Shown: piece by piece, positions 32,488 through 40,781 of the stretch
Layout of the letters: the number at the start of each line of letters is the position of its first letter
How positions within the stretch are numbered: the first letter of the stretch is position 1
DNA from: an uncultured Rivibacter sp.
Lineage (GTDB): Bacteria; Pseudomonadota; Gammaproteobacteria; Burkholderiales; Burkholderiaceae
NCBI GenBank assembly: GCA_946481025.1
Contig: CAMLNA010000008.1
Location: forward strand, 7,187 to 71,186
DNA length: 64,000 nucleotides
Reading direction: 5' to 3'
Notes under the pieces: model-generated
What the model was told of the DNA's origin: nothing
Databases searched by the model: none
The model's input: the letters and a program-made list of their open reading frames with translations, nothing else
Position numbers and translations under genes: made by a program

Positions 32488-33471
32488 TCAGTGTCCTCCG
32501 GCCGGCCGCTCGATGCGCAGGCGTGGATCGACCGCGAAGTACAGGAGATCGACGAACAGATTGATCAGCACGAAGATCAGTGCGATGAGGCAGAGGTAGG
32601 CCGCCATCACCGGAATGTCGGCGAACGTGACCGCCTGGATGAACAGCAGCCCCATGCCGGGCCACTGGAACACCGTCTCGGTGATGATCGCGAACGCGAT
32701 GAGACCACCCAGCTGCAGGCCGGTGATGGTGATCACCGGTACCAGCGTGTTCTTCAGCGCATGGCCGAAGTGCACTGCCCGGTTCGACAGGCCGCGCGCG
32801 CGCGCGAACTTGATGTAGTCGGTGCGCAGCACCTCCAGCATCTCGGCGCGCACCAGCCTCATGATCAGCGTGAGCTGAAAGATCGCCAGCGTGACCGAAG
32901 GCAGGATCAGGTGCCTGAGCCCGTCTCCGGTGAGGAAGCCGGTGCTCCAGGCACCCAGGCTCACCACCTCGCCGCGGCCGAAGCTCGGCAGCCACTTGAG
33001 CGTGACCGCGAACACGAGGATCAGCAGGATGCCGATGAGGAAGGTGGGCAAGGACACGCCCAGCAGCGACAGCGTCATCATCACCTGCGACATGAAGCTG
33101 CCGCGCCGCAACGCCGCATACACGCCCATCGGCACGCCCACCACCAGCGCCAGCACCGCAGCCGACAAGGCCAGCTCCATCGTCGCCGGAAAGCGCTCGA
33201 CGATCAGCGTGGACACCTTGCGCCCCTGCCGCAGGCTGAGCCCGAACTCGCCCTGCACCGCATTGCCGACGAAGTGGGCGAACTGCACGAAGAACGGCTG
33301 GTCGAGGCCGAGGTCGGCGCGCAGCTGGTCGCGCTGCTCCGGCGTAGCGTCCTGCCCCAGCAGGTTGGTGACCGGATCGCCCACATGCTGGAACAGCATG
33401 AAGGCGATGAAGGCCACCGCCAGCATCACGACGACCGCCTGCACGAGGCGTCGAAGAATGAAAGCCAACAT
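32488..33471 (-). CDS. Peptide ABC transporter permease (DppB/OppB type)
   Basis: A 327-residue inner-membrane permease. The N-terminal helix MLAFILRRLVQAVVVMLAVAF is typical of DppB. It has six membrane segments, the periplasmic DQPFFVQFAHFVGNAVQGEFGLSL block, and the EAA loop MLEVLRTDYIKFARARGLS. It lies 15 bp after the first substrate-binding gene and 2 bp before the M20 gene. Confidence 0.93.
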   Translation of the reverse strand: MLAFILRRLVQAVVVMLAVAFIAFMLFQHVGDPVTNLLGQDATPEQRDQLRADLGLDQPFFVQFAHFVGNAVQGEFGLSLRQGRKVSTLIVERFPATMELALSAAVLALVVGVPMGVYAALRRGSFMSQVMMTLSLLGVSLPTFLIGILLILVFAVTLKWLPSFGRGEVVSLGAWSTGFLTGDGLRHLILPSVTLAIFQLTLIMRLVRAEMLEVLRTDYIKFARARGLSNRAVHFGHALKNTLVPVITITGLQLGGLIAFAIITETVFQWPGMGLLFIQAVTFADIPVMAAYLCLIALIFVLINLFVDLLYFAVDPRLRIERPAGGH

Positions 33472-33486
33472 GAACGGGGGGCCGGC

Positions 33487-35094
33487 TCAGTTGACTTTCA
33501 CGCTGCGCATCTCGATGCGGTTGTCGGCCCGGTGGTACATGTCGACGTTCTTCTTCATGGCCCACGGGATCACCTGGTTGTGCAGCGGGATGTGGGAGAC
33601 ATCCTGGTGCGACAGCAGGAGCGCCTGCTCGATCAGGTCGTTGCGGTTCTTGTGATCGACTTCCTTCTTGATGCGCTCGACCAGCGCATCCATCTGCGGA
33701 TTGCTGTAGCGCCCCACGTTGTAGTTGCCGTCGCCCTGCGCGCCCACCGTGCGCACCAGCGACTGCAGCGAGTACAGCGCGTCGAAGGTCGGCACGCCCC
33801 AGCCGAGCATGTAGATGCTGGCCTCATAGCGCTGGATCATCGGGAAGTAGGTCACCAGCGGCAGGGTGCGCAGCTTGGCCTTCACGCCGATGCGCGCCCA
33901 CATGGCGGTCACCGCCTGGCAGGTTTCCTCGTCGTTGATGTAGCGGTTGTTCGGGCAGGCGAAGTCGACCTCGAAACCACCGGGGTAGCCGGCCTCTTCG
34001 AGCAGCTTCTTCGCAGCGTCGATGCTGTACGGGTAGCGCTGGTCGACCTTCTTGGTCCAGCCGTTGACCTGCGGAGCGATCAGCGTGCCGGTCGGCTCGG
34101 CCAGCCCGCGCATGATGTTCTTCTGGATCGCGTTGATGTCGATGGCCTGGTACAGCGCCCGGCGCACCCGCACGTCCTTGAGCGGGTTCTTGCCCTTGAC
34201 GTTGGAGCCGGGCAGTTCGTCGCGGAACTGGTCCATCCCGAAGAAGATGGTGCGGTTCTCGACACCGTCGAGCACCTTGAGCTGCGGGTTGCCGCGCAGG
34301 CGCGCGAGGTCTGCCGGGGAAGGGTCGAGGATCATGTCGACTTCGCCCGACAGCAAGGCCGCGACACGCGTGGCCTCGGCCTTGATCGGCGTGTAGACGA
34401 TCTCGGTGACGTTGCCCCCGCCGCCCAGCCCGGCCTTCTTGCCCCACCAGTTGGGGTTCTCGACCAGCACCATCCTCACGTCCTGGTCCCAGCTCTTGAG
34501 CATGTAGGGCCCGGTGCCGTTGGCATTGCGGTGCGCGAAGTTCTCTTCCTTGGTCTTGATGTCCTTGGGCGAGGTGGACTTGTTCTTCTCAGCCCACTCC
34601 CTGTCCATCATGCGCAGCTCGGTCAGCTGGCGCAGCAGCACCGGGTTGGGGCCCTTGGTGAAGATGTCGACCGTGAAGTCGTCGACCTTCACGACCTTGT
34701 CGATGCCCTGGGTGTAGACGCCATAGTTCGACGTCTTGTCCATCGCACGCGTGAGCGAGAACACCACGTCGTCTGCGTTGAAGGCCGCACCGTCCTGGAA
34801 CGTGACGCCCTTGCGCAAGGTGACGCGCAACTGCGTCGGGTTCACCTGCTTGTGCCCCGTGGCCAGCACCGGCTCGAGTTCGAACTTGCGGTTGTAATAG
34901 AACAGCGACTCGTACACCGAAGCGTGGACGCCGTTGCCCAGTGCGTTGTTCTGCGAGTGGATGTCCCAGGTCGGGATGTCGCTCGCACTGGCCCACTTGA
35001 AGGTTTTCGCCTGCACGTTGCCGTGGAGCACTGCGGCCGAGGAGAGCAACGCAACCACGGTAATGGTGCGCGCGGCCTGTTTGCATTTCAGCAT
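33487..35094 (-). CDS. Peptide ABC transporter substrate-binding protein (first copy)
   Basis: A 535-residue SBP_bac_5 protein and the first gene of the importer operon. Signal peptide MLKCKQAARTITVVALLSSAAVLHGNVQA. It shows the same ordered blocks as the protein at 29698 (YPGGFEV, CPNNRYINDEETCQAV, HIPLHNQVIPWAMKKNV), so the two are paralogues in one operon. The ATG at 35094 matches the signal peptide start; an upstream in-frame ATG at 35151 overlaps the promoter region. Confidence 0.92.
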   Translation of the reverse strand: MLKCKQAARTITVVALLSSAAVLHGNVQAKTFKWASASDIPTWDIHSQNNALGNGVHASVYESLFYYNRKFELEPVLATGHKQVNPTQLRVTLRKGVTFQDGAAFNADDVVFSLTRAMDKTSNYGVYTQGIDKVVKVDDFTVDIFTKGPNPVLLRQLTELRMMDREWAEKNKSTSPKDIKTKEENFAHRNANGTGPYMLKSWDQDVRMVLVENPNWWGKKAGLGGGGNVTEIVYTPIKAEATRVAALLSGEVDMILDPSPADLARLRGNPQLKVLDGVENRTIFFGMDQFRDELPGSNVKGKNPLKDVRVRRALYQAIDINAIQKNIMRGLAEPTGTLIAPQVNGWTKKVDQRYPYSIDAAKKLLEEAGYPGGFEVDFACPNNRYINDEETCQAVTAMWARIGVKAKLRTLPLVTYFPMIQRYEASIYMLGWGVPTFDALYSLQSLVRTVGAQGDGNYNVGRYSNPQMDALVERIKKEVDHKNRNDLIEQALLLSHQDVSHIPLHNQVIPWAMKKNVDMYHRADNRIEMRSVKVN

Positions 35095-35121
35095 GGTGGA
35101 TGACCCCTGAACGAAAGGCCA

Positions 35122-35151
35122 ATGATCTGCAAATCGCATGCCCTTCGTCAA
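35122..35151 (-). promoter_or_regulatory. Candidate promoter of the peptide-importer operon
   Basis: On the minus strand TTGACG (35151-35146) and GATCAT (35127-35122) are 18 bp apart, about 28 bp before the first gene. The -35 is strong (5 of 6) and the -10 moderate (4 of 6). Confidence 0.4.
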
Positions 35152-35187
35152 AAGGGAAGTCCCGCATCGTTGGCGTGAGGAAATGAA

Positions 35188-35213
35188 AAAGGCCGCCCGA
35201 GGGGGCGGCCTTT
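35188..35213 (-). terminator. Intrinsic terminator of the porin gene
   Basis: AAAGGCCGCCC (35188-35198) and GGGCGGCCTTT (35203-35213) form an 11-bp stem with a 4-nt loop, followed on the minus strand by TTTTTC. It lies 36 bp past the porin stop and separates porin from the importer operon. Confidence 0.85.
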
Positions 35214-35249
35214 GAACATGCCGTCGAAACGCGCTTGCGCGCGCGTCGA

Positions 35250-36251
35250 TCAGAAGTTGTGCTGGATACCGAAGTCGTAGCCGTTCTTCTCGAAGTTGTT
35301 GGTGCTGCCAGCGACCAGCGCCGCCGCGTTCACGCTCTCACGAGCAAAGTCGGCGTACAGGAACGTGCGCTTGGAAAGATTGTGGCGATAGCCGAGGCCA
35401 AGCCGCTTGGAGATGTCGGTGTTGGTCGTGCGGTTCTTCGCCACGGCGTAACCGGCCAGAATGTCACCAGCGGCGCCGACCTTGATCGAAGCCCCGACGA
35501 GGAAGGAACGCAGCTTGTTGCTGGCGTTGTTCGTGCCGCTGCTGAAGCCCGCGCGCAGCGTCACCGGCGCGAAGGTGTAGCGGCCACCCAGCGTCCAGAT
35601 CTTGTCGTTTGCACCCTGCGGGTTCTCGTAGCCGAAGCCGACGAACAGGGGGCCGCCAGCGTAGCTGCCAGCGATGGAGAACGGACGATCCGGGCAAGCG
35701 GTCGTGCAACCGGGCTGCGTTGCTTCGGCAATGGTGGCGGCCACTTTGAAGCCAGCGGCGGCGATGTCATAGCGGATGGAGTCAGCGACGCGCACCTTGG
35801 CGATAGGAGCATTGGCACCAGAACCGGTGCCGGGGATGATGCCCACGCCACGCAGGGCGGCGACGGTATCACCACCGAACGGGTCGATCTGGTTCTGGAT
35901 GTCCGTGAACGCTGCCGTGTAATGGCGGCCCAGGGTCACGGCGCCGAAGCCACCGCGCAGACCCACGTTGGAGTAACCGTTCCAGAAGGTGCTGCCGCCC
36001 GTTGCGTCGGTGCCCGTGTCGGGGTTGAAGCGATGTTCGAAGCCGAACACTGCGGCCAGCCCCCCCCCGAGATCCTCAACACCGCGGAAGCCCAGGCGGC
36101 TGCCGGCGGCGTCACGGACTTGCTTGTCTTCGGATGCGATGGTCTTGCCCAGGCCCATATCGACCTTGCCGTAAACCGTGACCGACGACTGAGCCGAAGC
36201 TGCACCCGCGAAAGCGCCCAGCACTGCGAGAGCGAGCAGAGATTTTTTCAT
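35250..36251 (-). CDS. General porin (Burkholderiales OmpC-like)
   Basis: A 333-residue outer-membrane porin with signal peptide MKKSLLALAVLGAFAGAASAQ. It starts its barrel with SSVTVYGKVDMGLG, has the loop-3-like FGAVTLGRHYTAAFTDIQN segment, alternating beta strands, and ends in the aromatic C-terminal strand YDFGIQHNF, with terminal Phe as required for Bam insertion. It probably forms a trimeric 16-stranded channel for small solutes. A monocistronic gene with its own terminator; AGGAGA ribosome site upstream. Confidence 0.93.
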   Translation of the reverse strand: MKKSLLALAVLGAFAGAASAQSSVTVYGKVDMGLGKTIASEDKQVRDAAGSRLGFRGVEDLGGGLAAVFGFEHRFNPDTGTDATGGSTFWNGYSNVGLRGGFGAVTLGRHYTAAFTDIQNQIDPFGGDTVAALRGVGIIPGTGSGANAPIAKVRVADSIRYDIAAAGFKVAATIAEATQPGCTTACPDRPFSIAGSYAGGPLFVGFGYENPQGANDKIWTLGGRYTFAPVTLRAGFSSGTNNASNKLRSFLVGASIKVGAAGDILAGYAVAKNRTTNTDISKRLGLGYRHNLSKRTFLYADFARESVNAAALVAGSTNNFEKNGYDFGIQHNF

Positions 36252-36523
36252 TGCAACTATCTCCTAGGTTGAAGAAGAGGTCTTGGTTGCACCGTGAAGC
36301 GCAGCGCGACCAAGCCAACCTCCTTATCGGAAGCTGCCGGTATTCCACCAGAGCACCCTAGCGCTGGCCAGCGTTTTGGCCGCCAAACCCCCCGGGGTGT
36401 TGTCGCCATGCAACGAGGAATTCCTAGGCTTGCAAGCCACGCGAAACCGCTTATTCGCCGGGCCGGCGCCCCGCTGCGGCTATGCTTTCGGGCACGTCTC
36501 ACGCACGAACCGAAGCTTCCCGC
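36252..36523. promoter_or_regulatory. Divergent porin/coq7 control region with twin palindromes
   Basis: A 272-bp gap. A perfect 12-bp palindrome CGCTGGCCAGCG (36362-36373) is directly followed by TTTGGC-C-GCCAAA (36375-36387). They look like adjacent operator sites. An AAGGAGG (minus strand, about 36325) precedes no detectable gene. No convincing -35/-10 pair was found for either gene. Confidence 0.35.
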
Positions 36524-37150
36524 ATGACCCCCATCGACACCTTGCTGATCTCCGCGGACAACGCATTGCGAACGGTATTCGGCAGGCACCAGTCGGCCCG
36601 CCCCCAACCGTCATCGAACGGCGAGGCCCCGATGCTCAGCGAAGAGGAGCGCAGGCTCGCCGGAGCCCTCATGCGCGTGAACCATGTCGGCGAGGTCTGC
36701 GCGCAGGCGCTCTACGCGGCCCAGGCCATCACGACGCAGGACCCGGCCCTGCGCGCGCACTTCGAGGAAGCGGCCCGCGACGAAACGGATCACCTCGCCT
36801 GGACCGAGCGGCGGCTCGACGAACTGGGCGACCGCACCAGCTGGCTGAACCCGCTGTGGTACGCAGGCGCCTTCGGCATCGGCTTGCTCGCGGGCCGGCT
36901 GAGCGACCGCATCAGCCTGGGCTTCGTGGTCGAGACCGAGCGGCAGGTCGAGCAGCATCTTGAAAGCCACCTCGACCGCCTGCCGGCCAACGACGTGGCC
37001 TCGCGCAGGATCGTCGAGCAGATGCGCGACGACGAGGTGCGCCATGCAGTGCAGGCCGAGCGCGCCGGGGGTGTGCCACTGCCCGCGCCGGTGCGGTGGG
37101 GCATGCGTGCCGCGGCGAAGGTGATGACCACCACCGCGCACTATCTCTGA
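36524..37150 (+). CDS. coq7: Demethoxyubiquinone hydroxylase Coq7
   Basis: A 208-residue di-iron hydroxylase that makes 3-demethylubiquinol from 2-polyprenyl-3-methyl-6-methoxy-1,4-benzoquinol in ubiquinone synthesis. Ferritin-like iron ligands are visible: Glu57 (NHVGE), Glu87 and His90 (DETDH), a Glu in [11 protein letters not shown], and Glu/His in DDEVRH. Membrane association is expected through hydrophobic helices such as [11 protein letters not shown]. The start at 36524 was preferred over an ATG at 36482 because it gives the family-normal N-terminus. Confidence 0.95.
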   Translation: MTPIDTLLISADNALRTVFGRHQSARPQPSSNGEAPMLSEEERRLAGALMRVNHVGEVCAQALYAAQAITTQDPALRAHFEEAARDETDHLAWTERRLDELGDRTSWLNPLWYAGAFGIGLLAGRLSDRISLGFVVETERQVEQHLESHLDRLPANDVASRRIVEQMRDDEVRHAVQAERAGGVPLPAPVRWGMRAAAKVMTTTAHYL

Positions 37151-37186
37151 GCGTCCGAGCGTCTGAGCGCCCGGCGCGAGCGCGGC

Positions 37187-37609
37187 TCAGGCCTCGACCA
37201 GTTCCACGCTGGTGGTGATCTCCGCGGTCTTGGCCAGCATGATGCTGGCGGAGCAGTACTTCTCGTGGGACAGCTGCACCGCCCGCTCCACCGCGGCCAG
37301 CGGCAGGCCCTTGCCGCTGACGACGAAATGCATGTGGATCTTGGTGAAGACCTTGGGGTCCGCGGGCGCGCGCTCGGCGTTGAGCTTGACCTGGCAGCCG
37401 CGCACGTCGTGCCGGCCGCGCTTGAGGATGAGCACGACGTCGTAGGCCGTGCACCCCCCCGTGCCCGCCAGCACCGTTTCCATGGGGCGGGGCGCCAGGT
37501 TCCTGCCGCCACCGTCGGGCGCACCGTCCATCGCCAGGAGGTGTCCGCTGCCGGTTTCTGCGGTAAAGGCCATGCCGGACGCCGGCTGCCAGTTGACGGT
37601 GCATTCCAT
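37187..37609 (-). CDS. OsmC/YhfA-family protein
   Basis: A 140-residue OsmC-fold protein. Cys53 (GTGGCTAYD) and Cys119 (EKYCSAS) are the redox-active pair of this family, which reduces organic hydroperoxides; the YhfA-like subgroup to which this belongs has no well-defined substrate. Start 37609 (MECTVNW) fits the family; the frame is open to 37666 but that part is not conserved. It is convergent with coq7 and divergent from the candidate sRNA. Confidence 0.85.
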   Translation of the reverse strand: MECTVNWQPASGMAFTAETGSGHLLAMDGAPDGGGRNLAPRPMETVLAGTGGCTAYDVVLILKRGRHDVRGCQVKLNAERAPADPKVFTKIHMHFVVSGKGLPLAAVERAVQLSHEKYCSASIMLAKTAEITTSVELVEA

Positions 37610-37680
37610 GGTGAGCTGGGTGAACTGCGAAAGGGTGTGAATTGTGCCCGGGCCCGTGGAGTGCAATCCCTACAGACAGC

Positions 37681-37710
37681 GCTACACGAACTGCTGCACT
37701 GCACTATACT
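37681..37710 (+). promoter_or_regulatory. Promoter of candidate sRNA
   Basis: TATACT (37705-37710) is a strong -10. GCTACA (37681-37686) gives a weak -35 at 18-bp spacing. The start would be near 37717, exactly before the first stem. Confidence 0.5.
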
Positions 37711-37716
37711 GGCGGC

Positions 37717-37830
37717 ATTGCGGTGCAGCACTGACGGGTCCAGGCCCTCGCTGCACCCCAGGTTGTCTCCTCCACCCTCCTCTTTTGGTGGATTTGGCCC
37801 GAAGCCCACAAGGTTTCGGGCCTTTTTCTT
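37717..37830 (+). ncRNA. Candidate small RNA or ilvA leader with three hairpins
   Basis: About 114 nt that fold into three consecutive hairpins. The first pairs GGTGCAGC (37722-37729) with GCTGCACC (37750-37757) and holds an inner GGG/CCC. The second pairs TCCACC (37771-37776) with GGTGGA (37787-37792) and exposes the loop CTCCTCTTTT. The third is an 11-bp terminator stem (37796-37806 with 37812-37822, loop CACAA) followed by TTTTTCTTT. The CTCC of the linker and the CTCCTC loop are complementary to ribosome-binding sites. No leader peptide rich in branched-chain codons was seen. No known RNA family was recognised; it may be a stand-alone sRNA or a transcription attenuator of ilvA. Confidence 0.6.
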
Positions 37831-37831
37831 T
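37796..37831 (+). terminator. Strong intrinsic terminator upstream of ilvA
   Basis: A perfect stem GGCCCGAAGCC (37796-37806) with GGTTTCGGGCC (37812-37822, one G-U pair), 5-nt loop, then TTTTTCTTT. It lies 70 bp before the ilvA ATG. A possible separate ilvA -10, TATCAT, occurs at 37856-37861, so ilvA could be expressed independently of the RNA. Confidence 0.85.
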
Positions 37832-37901
37832 GTGCGCCGCAGCAAAGCTGCCGCGTATCATGCGTCGCGCTTCGCACACCACCAAAGATCCGGAGGACCC
37901 C

Positions 37902-39482
37902 ATGGCCCGCGCGCCGCGACCGCCCCAGCCCGCTTCAACCCCCAAGCTGCCGCGCTCCGGCAACAAGCCGGACCTGGCGGGCTACCTTCAGAAGATTCTG
38001 ACGGCGCGGGTGTACGACGTGGCGATCGAAACCGAGCTCGAGCCCGCCCGCAGCCTGTCGCGCCGCCTGCACAACAAAGTGCTGCTCAAGCGCGAGGACA
38101 ACCAGCCGGTGTTCAGCTTCAAGCTGCGCGGCGCCTACAACAAGATGGCGCACTTGAGCGCCGAGCAGCTGAAACGCGGCGTCATCTGCGCTTCGGCCGG
38201 CAACCATGCGCAAGGCGTGGCGCTGGGCGCCGGCAAGCTGGGTTCGCGCGCCGTGGTGGTCATGCCCGTCACCACGCCGCAGGTCAAGATCGACGCGGTG
38301 AAGGCGCTGGGAGGCGAGGTCGTGCTCTTCGGCGAGAGCTATTCCGACGCCTACCTGCACGCGATCGAGCTCGAAAAGGCCCAGGGGCTCACGTTCGTGC
38401 ACCCGTTCGACGACCCCGACGTGATCGCCGGCCAGGGCACGATCGCGATGGAGATCCTGCGCCAGCACCAGGGCCCGATCGACGCGGTCTTCGTGGCGAT
38501 CGGCGGCGGCGGGCTGGTTTCAGGCGTGGCCGCCTACATCAAGGCCGTGCGTCCCGAGATCAAGATCATCGGGGTCCAGACCACCGAGTCCGATGCGATG
38601 GTCCGCTCGGTGAAGGCCGGCAAGCGGGTTCAGCTCCACGACGTGGGGCTGTTCTGCGACGGCACCGCCGTCAAGCTGGTGGGCGAGGAAACGCTGCGCG
38701 TGGCACGCGCGCTGGTGGACGACTTCGTGGTGGTCGACACCGACGCCGTCTGTGCGGCCATCAAGGACGTGTTCCAGGACACGCGCGCCATCGTCGAACC
38801 TTCGGGCGCGATGAGCGTGGCCGCCATCAAGCAGTACGTCGAGACGCACAAGTGCAAGGGCCAGACCTTCGTCGCCGTGACCTGCGGCGCCAACATGAAC
38901 TTCGACCGCCTGCGTTTCGTGGCCGAACGCGCCGAAGTCGGCGAGGAGCGCGAGGCGCTGTTCGCAGTGACCATCCCGGAGGAGCGCGGCTCCTTCAAGC
39001 GCTTCTGCGAGCTGATCGGCCCGCGCAGCGTCACCGAATTCAACTACCGCATCTCCGACGAGAAGGTGGCCCACATCTTCGTCGGCCTGTCGACCAGCAA
39101 GCGCGGCGAGTCGCAGAAGATCGCGGCCCACTTCGAGCGTCACGGCTTTCCCACGGTGGACCTCACCCATGACGAGCTGGCCAAGCAGCACATCCGGCAT
39201 CTGGTGGGCGGGCACACCGCGCTGGCCAACGACGAGCTGCTGTACCGGTTCATCTTTCCCGAGCGCCCGGGCGCGCTGATGCGCTTCCTGTCGAGCATGC
39301 ATCCCGGGTGGAACATCAGCCTCTTCCACTACCGCAACCAGGGCGCCGACTACGGCCGCATCCTGGTGGGCATCCAGGTGCCCAAGGCGGACAAGGCGGC
39401 GTTCAAGCAGTTCCTCGACACGCTGGCCTATCCATACGTGGACGAGACGCGCAACCCCGTCTACCGGCTGTTCCTGCGCTGA
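37902..39482 (+). CDS. ilvA: Threonine ammonia-lyase, biosynthetic
   Basis: A 526-residue PLP enzyme that deaminates threonine to 2-oxobutanoate, the first committed step of isoleucine synthesis. Lys74 in FSFKLRGAYN binds PLP. The glycine loop GGGGLVSG and SAGNHAQGVA are present. Two C-terminal ACT-like regulatory domains start at EALFAVTIPEERGSFKRFC and LLYRFIFPERPGALMRF, indicating isoleucine/valine allostery. ATG 37902 follows CGGAGGA. The frame is open upstream to 37644, but that part spans the terminator and RNA region. Confidence 0.95.
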   Translation: MARAPRPPQPASTPKLPRSGNKPDLAGYLQKILTARVYDVAIETELEPARSLSRRLHNKVLLKREDNQPVFSFKLRGAYNKMAHLSAEQLKRGVICASAGNHAQGVALGAGKLGSRAVVVMPVTTPQVKIDAVKALGGEVVLFGESYSDAYLHAIELEKAQGLTFVHPFDDPDVIAGQGTIAMEILRQHQGPIDAVFVAIGGGGLVSGVAAYIKAVRPEIKIIGVQTTESDAMVRSVKAGKRVQLHDVGLFCDGTAVKLVGEETLRVARALVDDFVVVDTDAVCAAIKDVFQDTRAIVEPSGAMSVAAIKQYVETHKCKGQTFVAVTCGANMNFDRLRFVAERAEVGEEREALFAVTIPEERGSFKRFCELIGPRSVTEFNYRISDEKVAHIFVGLSTSKRGESQKIAAHFERHGFPTVDLTHDELAKQHIRHLVGGHTALANDELLYRFIFPERPGALMRFLSSMHPGWNISLFHYRNQGADYGRILVGIQVPKADKAAFKQFLDTLAYPYVDETRNPVYRLFLR

Positions 39483-39590
39483 ACGAGGTGCCGGCTCCCC
39501 AGCTTGAAGCTTGCCGCTGCCGCAGCGGCTGGCCCACAATGGCGCCTTCTGGTCATTCAGCCCGCACCGGGGGGAGCGGGTTGCGCGCTC

Positions 39591-39607
39591 CGCGCCCTGC
39601 GGGCGCG
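39591..39607. repeat. GC-rich inverted repeat between ilvA and cobT-like gene
   Basis: CGCGCCC (39591-39597), TGC, GGGCGCG (39601-39607). It has no T-run. The core resembles the AGCGCC-TGC-GGCGCT hairpin at 52190. The remainder of the 170-bp gap (39483-39652) shows no riboswitch or promoter that I can support. Confidence 0.4.
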
Positions 39608-39652
39608 ATCCGATAGACGGTGCGGCCTTTGCCGCCATCCCGTTGCACATCC

Positions 39653-40774
39653 ATGACGTCCGTCCAACGTTCGCTGATTGCCCCGACGGCACATCCGTCG
39701 CTAGAGCAGGCCCTTGCGGCCAAGCTCAAGCGCCGCAGTGAAACCGTCGGCAGCCTCGGCGAGCTGGAGCCGCTCGCGATCCGGCTGGGCCTCATCCAGA
39801 ACACCCTGAAGCCGCGCTTTCGCCATCCGCAGATGCTCGTGTTCGCCGGCGACCACGGCCTGGTGGTCGACGGGCTGGCGCAGCCCGGTCAGTCCACGTC
39901 GCTGCAGGTGAGGCAGCTCCTCACCGGCCAGTTGCCGCTGCCGGTGTTCGCGGGCATCCAGGGCCTGTCCTTCACCGTGGTCGACGCCGGCGTGGCCGAG
40001 AAGGTCGAACCGCACCCGCGCCTGCTGGCTCGCAAGATCGCGCACGGCACCCGCAACTGCCGCGTCGGCCCGGCCATGAGCGTCGAGCAGGCGCACGCCG
40101 CCATCCGCGCCGGCATGGAAATCGCCGACGCCCTCCCGGGCAACGTGCTGGCCTGCGCCGGCATCGGCATCGGCACCCATGAAACGGCGGCCCTGGTGCT
40201 GGCGCGACTGGCCGGCGTGCCGGTGCGCGACTTCATCATCCAGGGCCCGAACATGCCCGAGGACATGCTGACGCACTGGACCCGCGTCCTCGAAGGCGCC
40301 CAGGAACGCCACGCCAACGTGAGCGACCCGGTCGAGGTGATGGCCGCCTTCGGCGGCTTCGAGATCGCGATGATGGTGGGCGCCATGCTGGTGGCGTCGA
40401 GCAAGCATCAGCTGCTGGTCATCGACGGCATCGCCGCCTGCGCGGCCCTGATGGTGGCCTCGCGCATCGCCACGCCGGTGACCGACTACTGCGTGTTCTG
40501 CCGCAGCCATTCGCACATGGGGCTGGACGTGGCGCTCGGCCTCTTCCATGCCACCGCGGTGCTCGAACTGGGCATGGACAGCACCGACGGCACCGGCGCC
40601 GCGCTGGCCTGGCCGCTGATCCGCAGCGCGGCGGCCCTGCTCACCGAAGTGGCCGAAGGCGAAGACCCAGGCCCCAGCCACCCGTCGGAAATCCTTCCCG
40701 AGATGACCGACGTGGTCGACGACGAAGAAATCACGACCTTCCCGCGCACCGGGACCGGGCCGCTGTCCAAATAG
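39653..40774 (+). CDS. CobT-like phosphoribosyltransferase with altered signatures
   Basis: A 373-residue protein with the overall CobT (nicotinate-nucleotide:dimethylbenzimidazole phosphoribosyltransferase) fold: FAGDHGLVVDG near residue 64, FGGFEIAMMVGAML near 233, and GTGAALAWPLI near 314. Three hallmark motifs differ from canonical CobT: GIGNTT is GIGTHE (around 173), SHRSAEPGH is SHSHMGLDV (285-293), and the catalytic Glu of LGEGTGAA is Asp312 (TDGTGAA). No other cobalamin gene is nearby. It may activate a different base or have lost the activity. Start 39653 gives near-family length; an in-frame ATG at 39620 is possible. Confidence 0.75.
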   Translation: MTSVQRSLIAPTAHPSLEQALAAKLKRRSETVGSLGELEPLAIRLGLIQNTLKPRFRHPQMLVFAGDHGLVVDGLAQPGQSTSLQVRQLLTGQLPLPVFAGIQGLSFTVVDAGVAEKVEPHPRLLARKIAHGTRNCRVGPAMSVEQAHAAIRAGMEIADALPGNVLACAGIGIGTHETAALVLARLAGVPVRDFIIQGPNMPEDMLTHWTRVLEGAQERHANVSDPVEVMAAFGGFEIAMMVGAMLVASSKHQLLVIDGIAACAALMVASRIATPVTDYCVFCRSHSHMGLDVALGLFHATAVLELGMDSTDGTGAALAWPLIRSAAALLTEVAEGEDPGPSHPSEILPEMTDVVDDEEITTFPRTGTGPLSK

Positions 40775-40781
40775 GGCCGGC

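Noticed and set aside
32491..35103. An 870-codon plus-strand frame antisense to the importer genes
   Set aside because: Shadow of GC-biased codons; the minus strand encodes clear permease and binding proteins.
37717..37830. Signal recognition particle RNA (4.5S) or 6S RNA
   Set aside because: The conserved SRP loop motif (GGAAGCAG-type) is absent, and the length and three-hairpin shape do not fit 6S RNA.
37644..37901. N-terminal extension of IlvA by 86 codons
   Set aside because: It would be translated across the sRNA and terminator, is not conserved-looking, and the ATG at 37902 has a good CGGAGGA site.
39483..39652. Cobalamin riboswitch in front of the cobT-like gene
   Set aside because: No B12-box-like sequence or multi-stem architecture was seen in the 170 bp.
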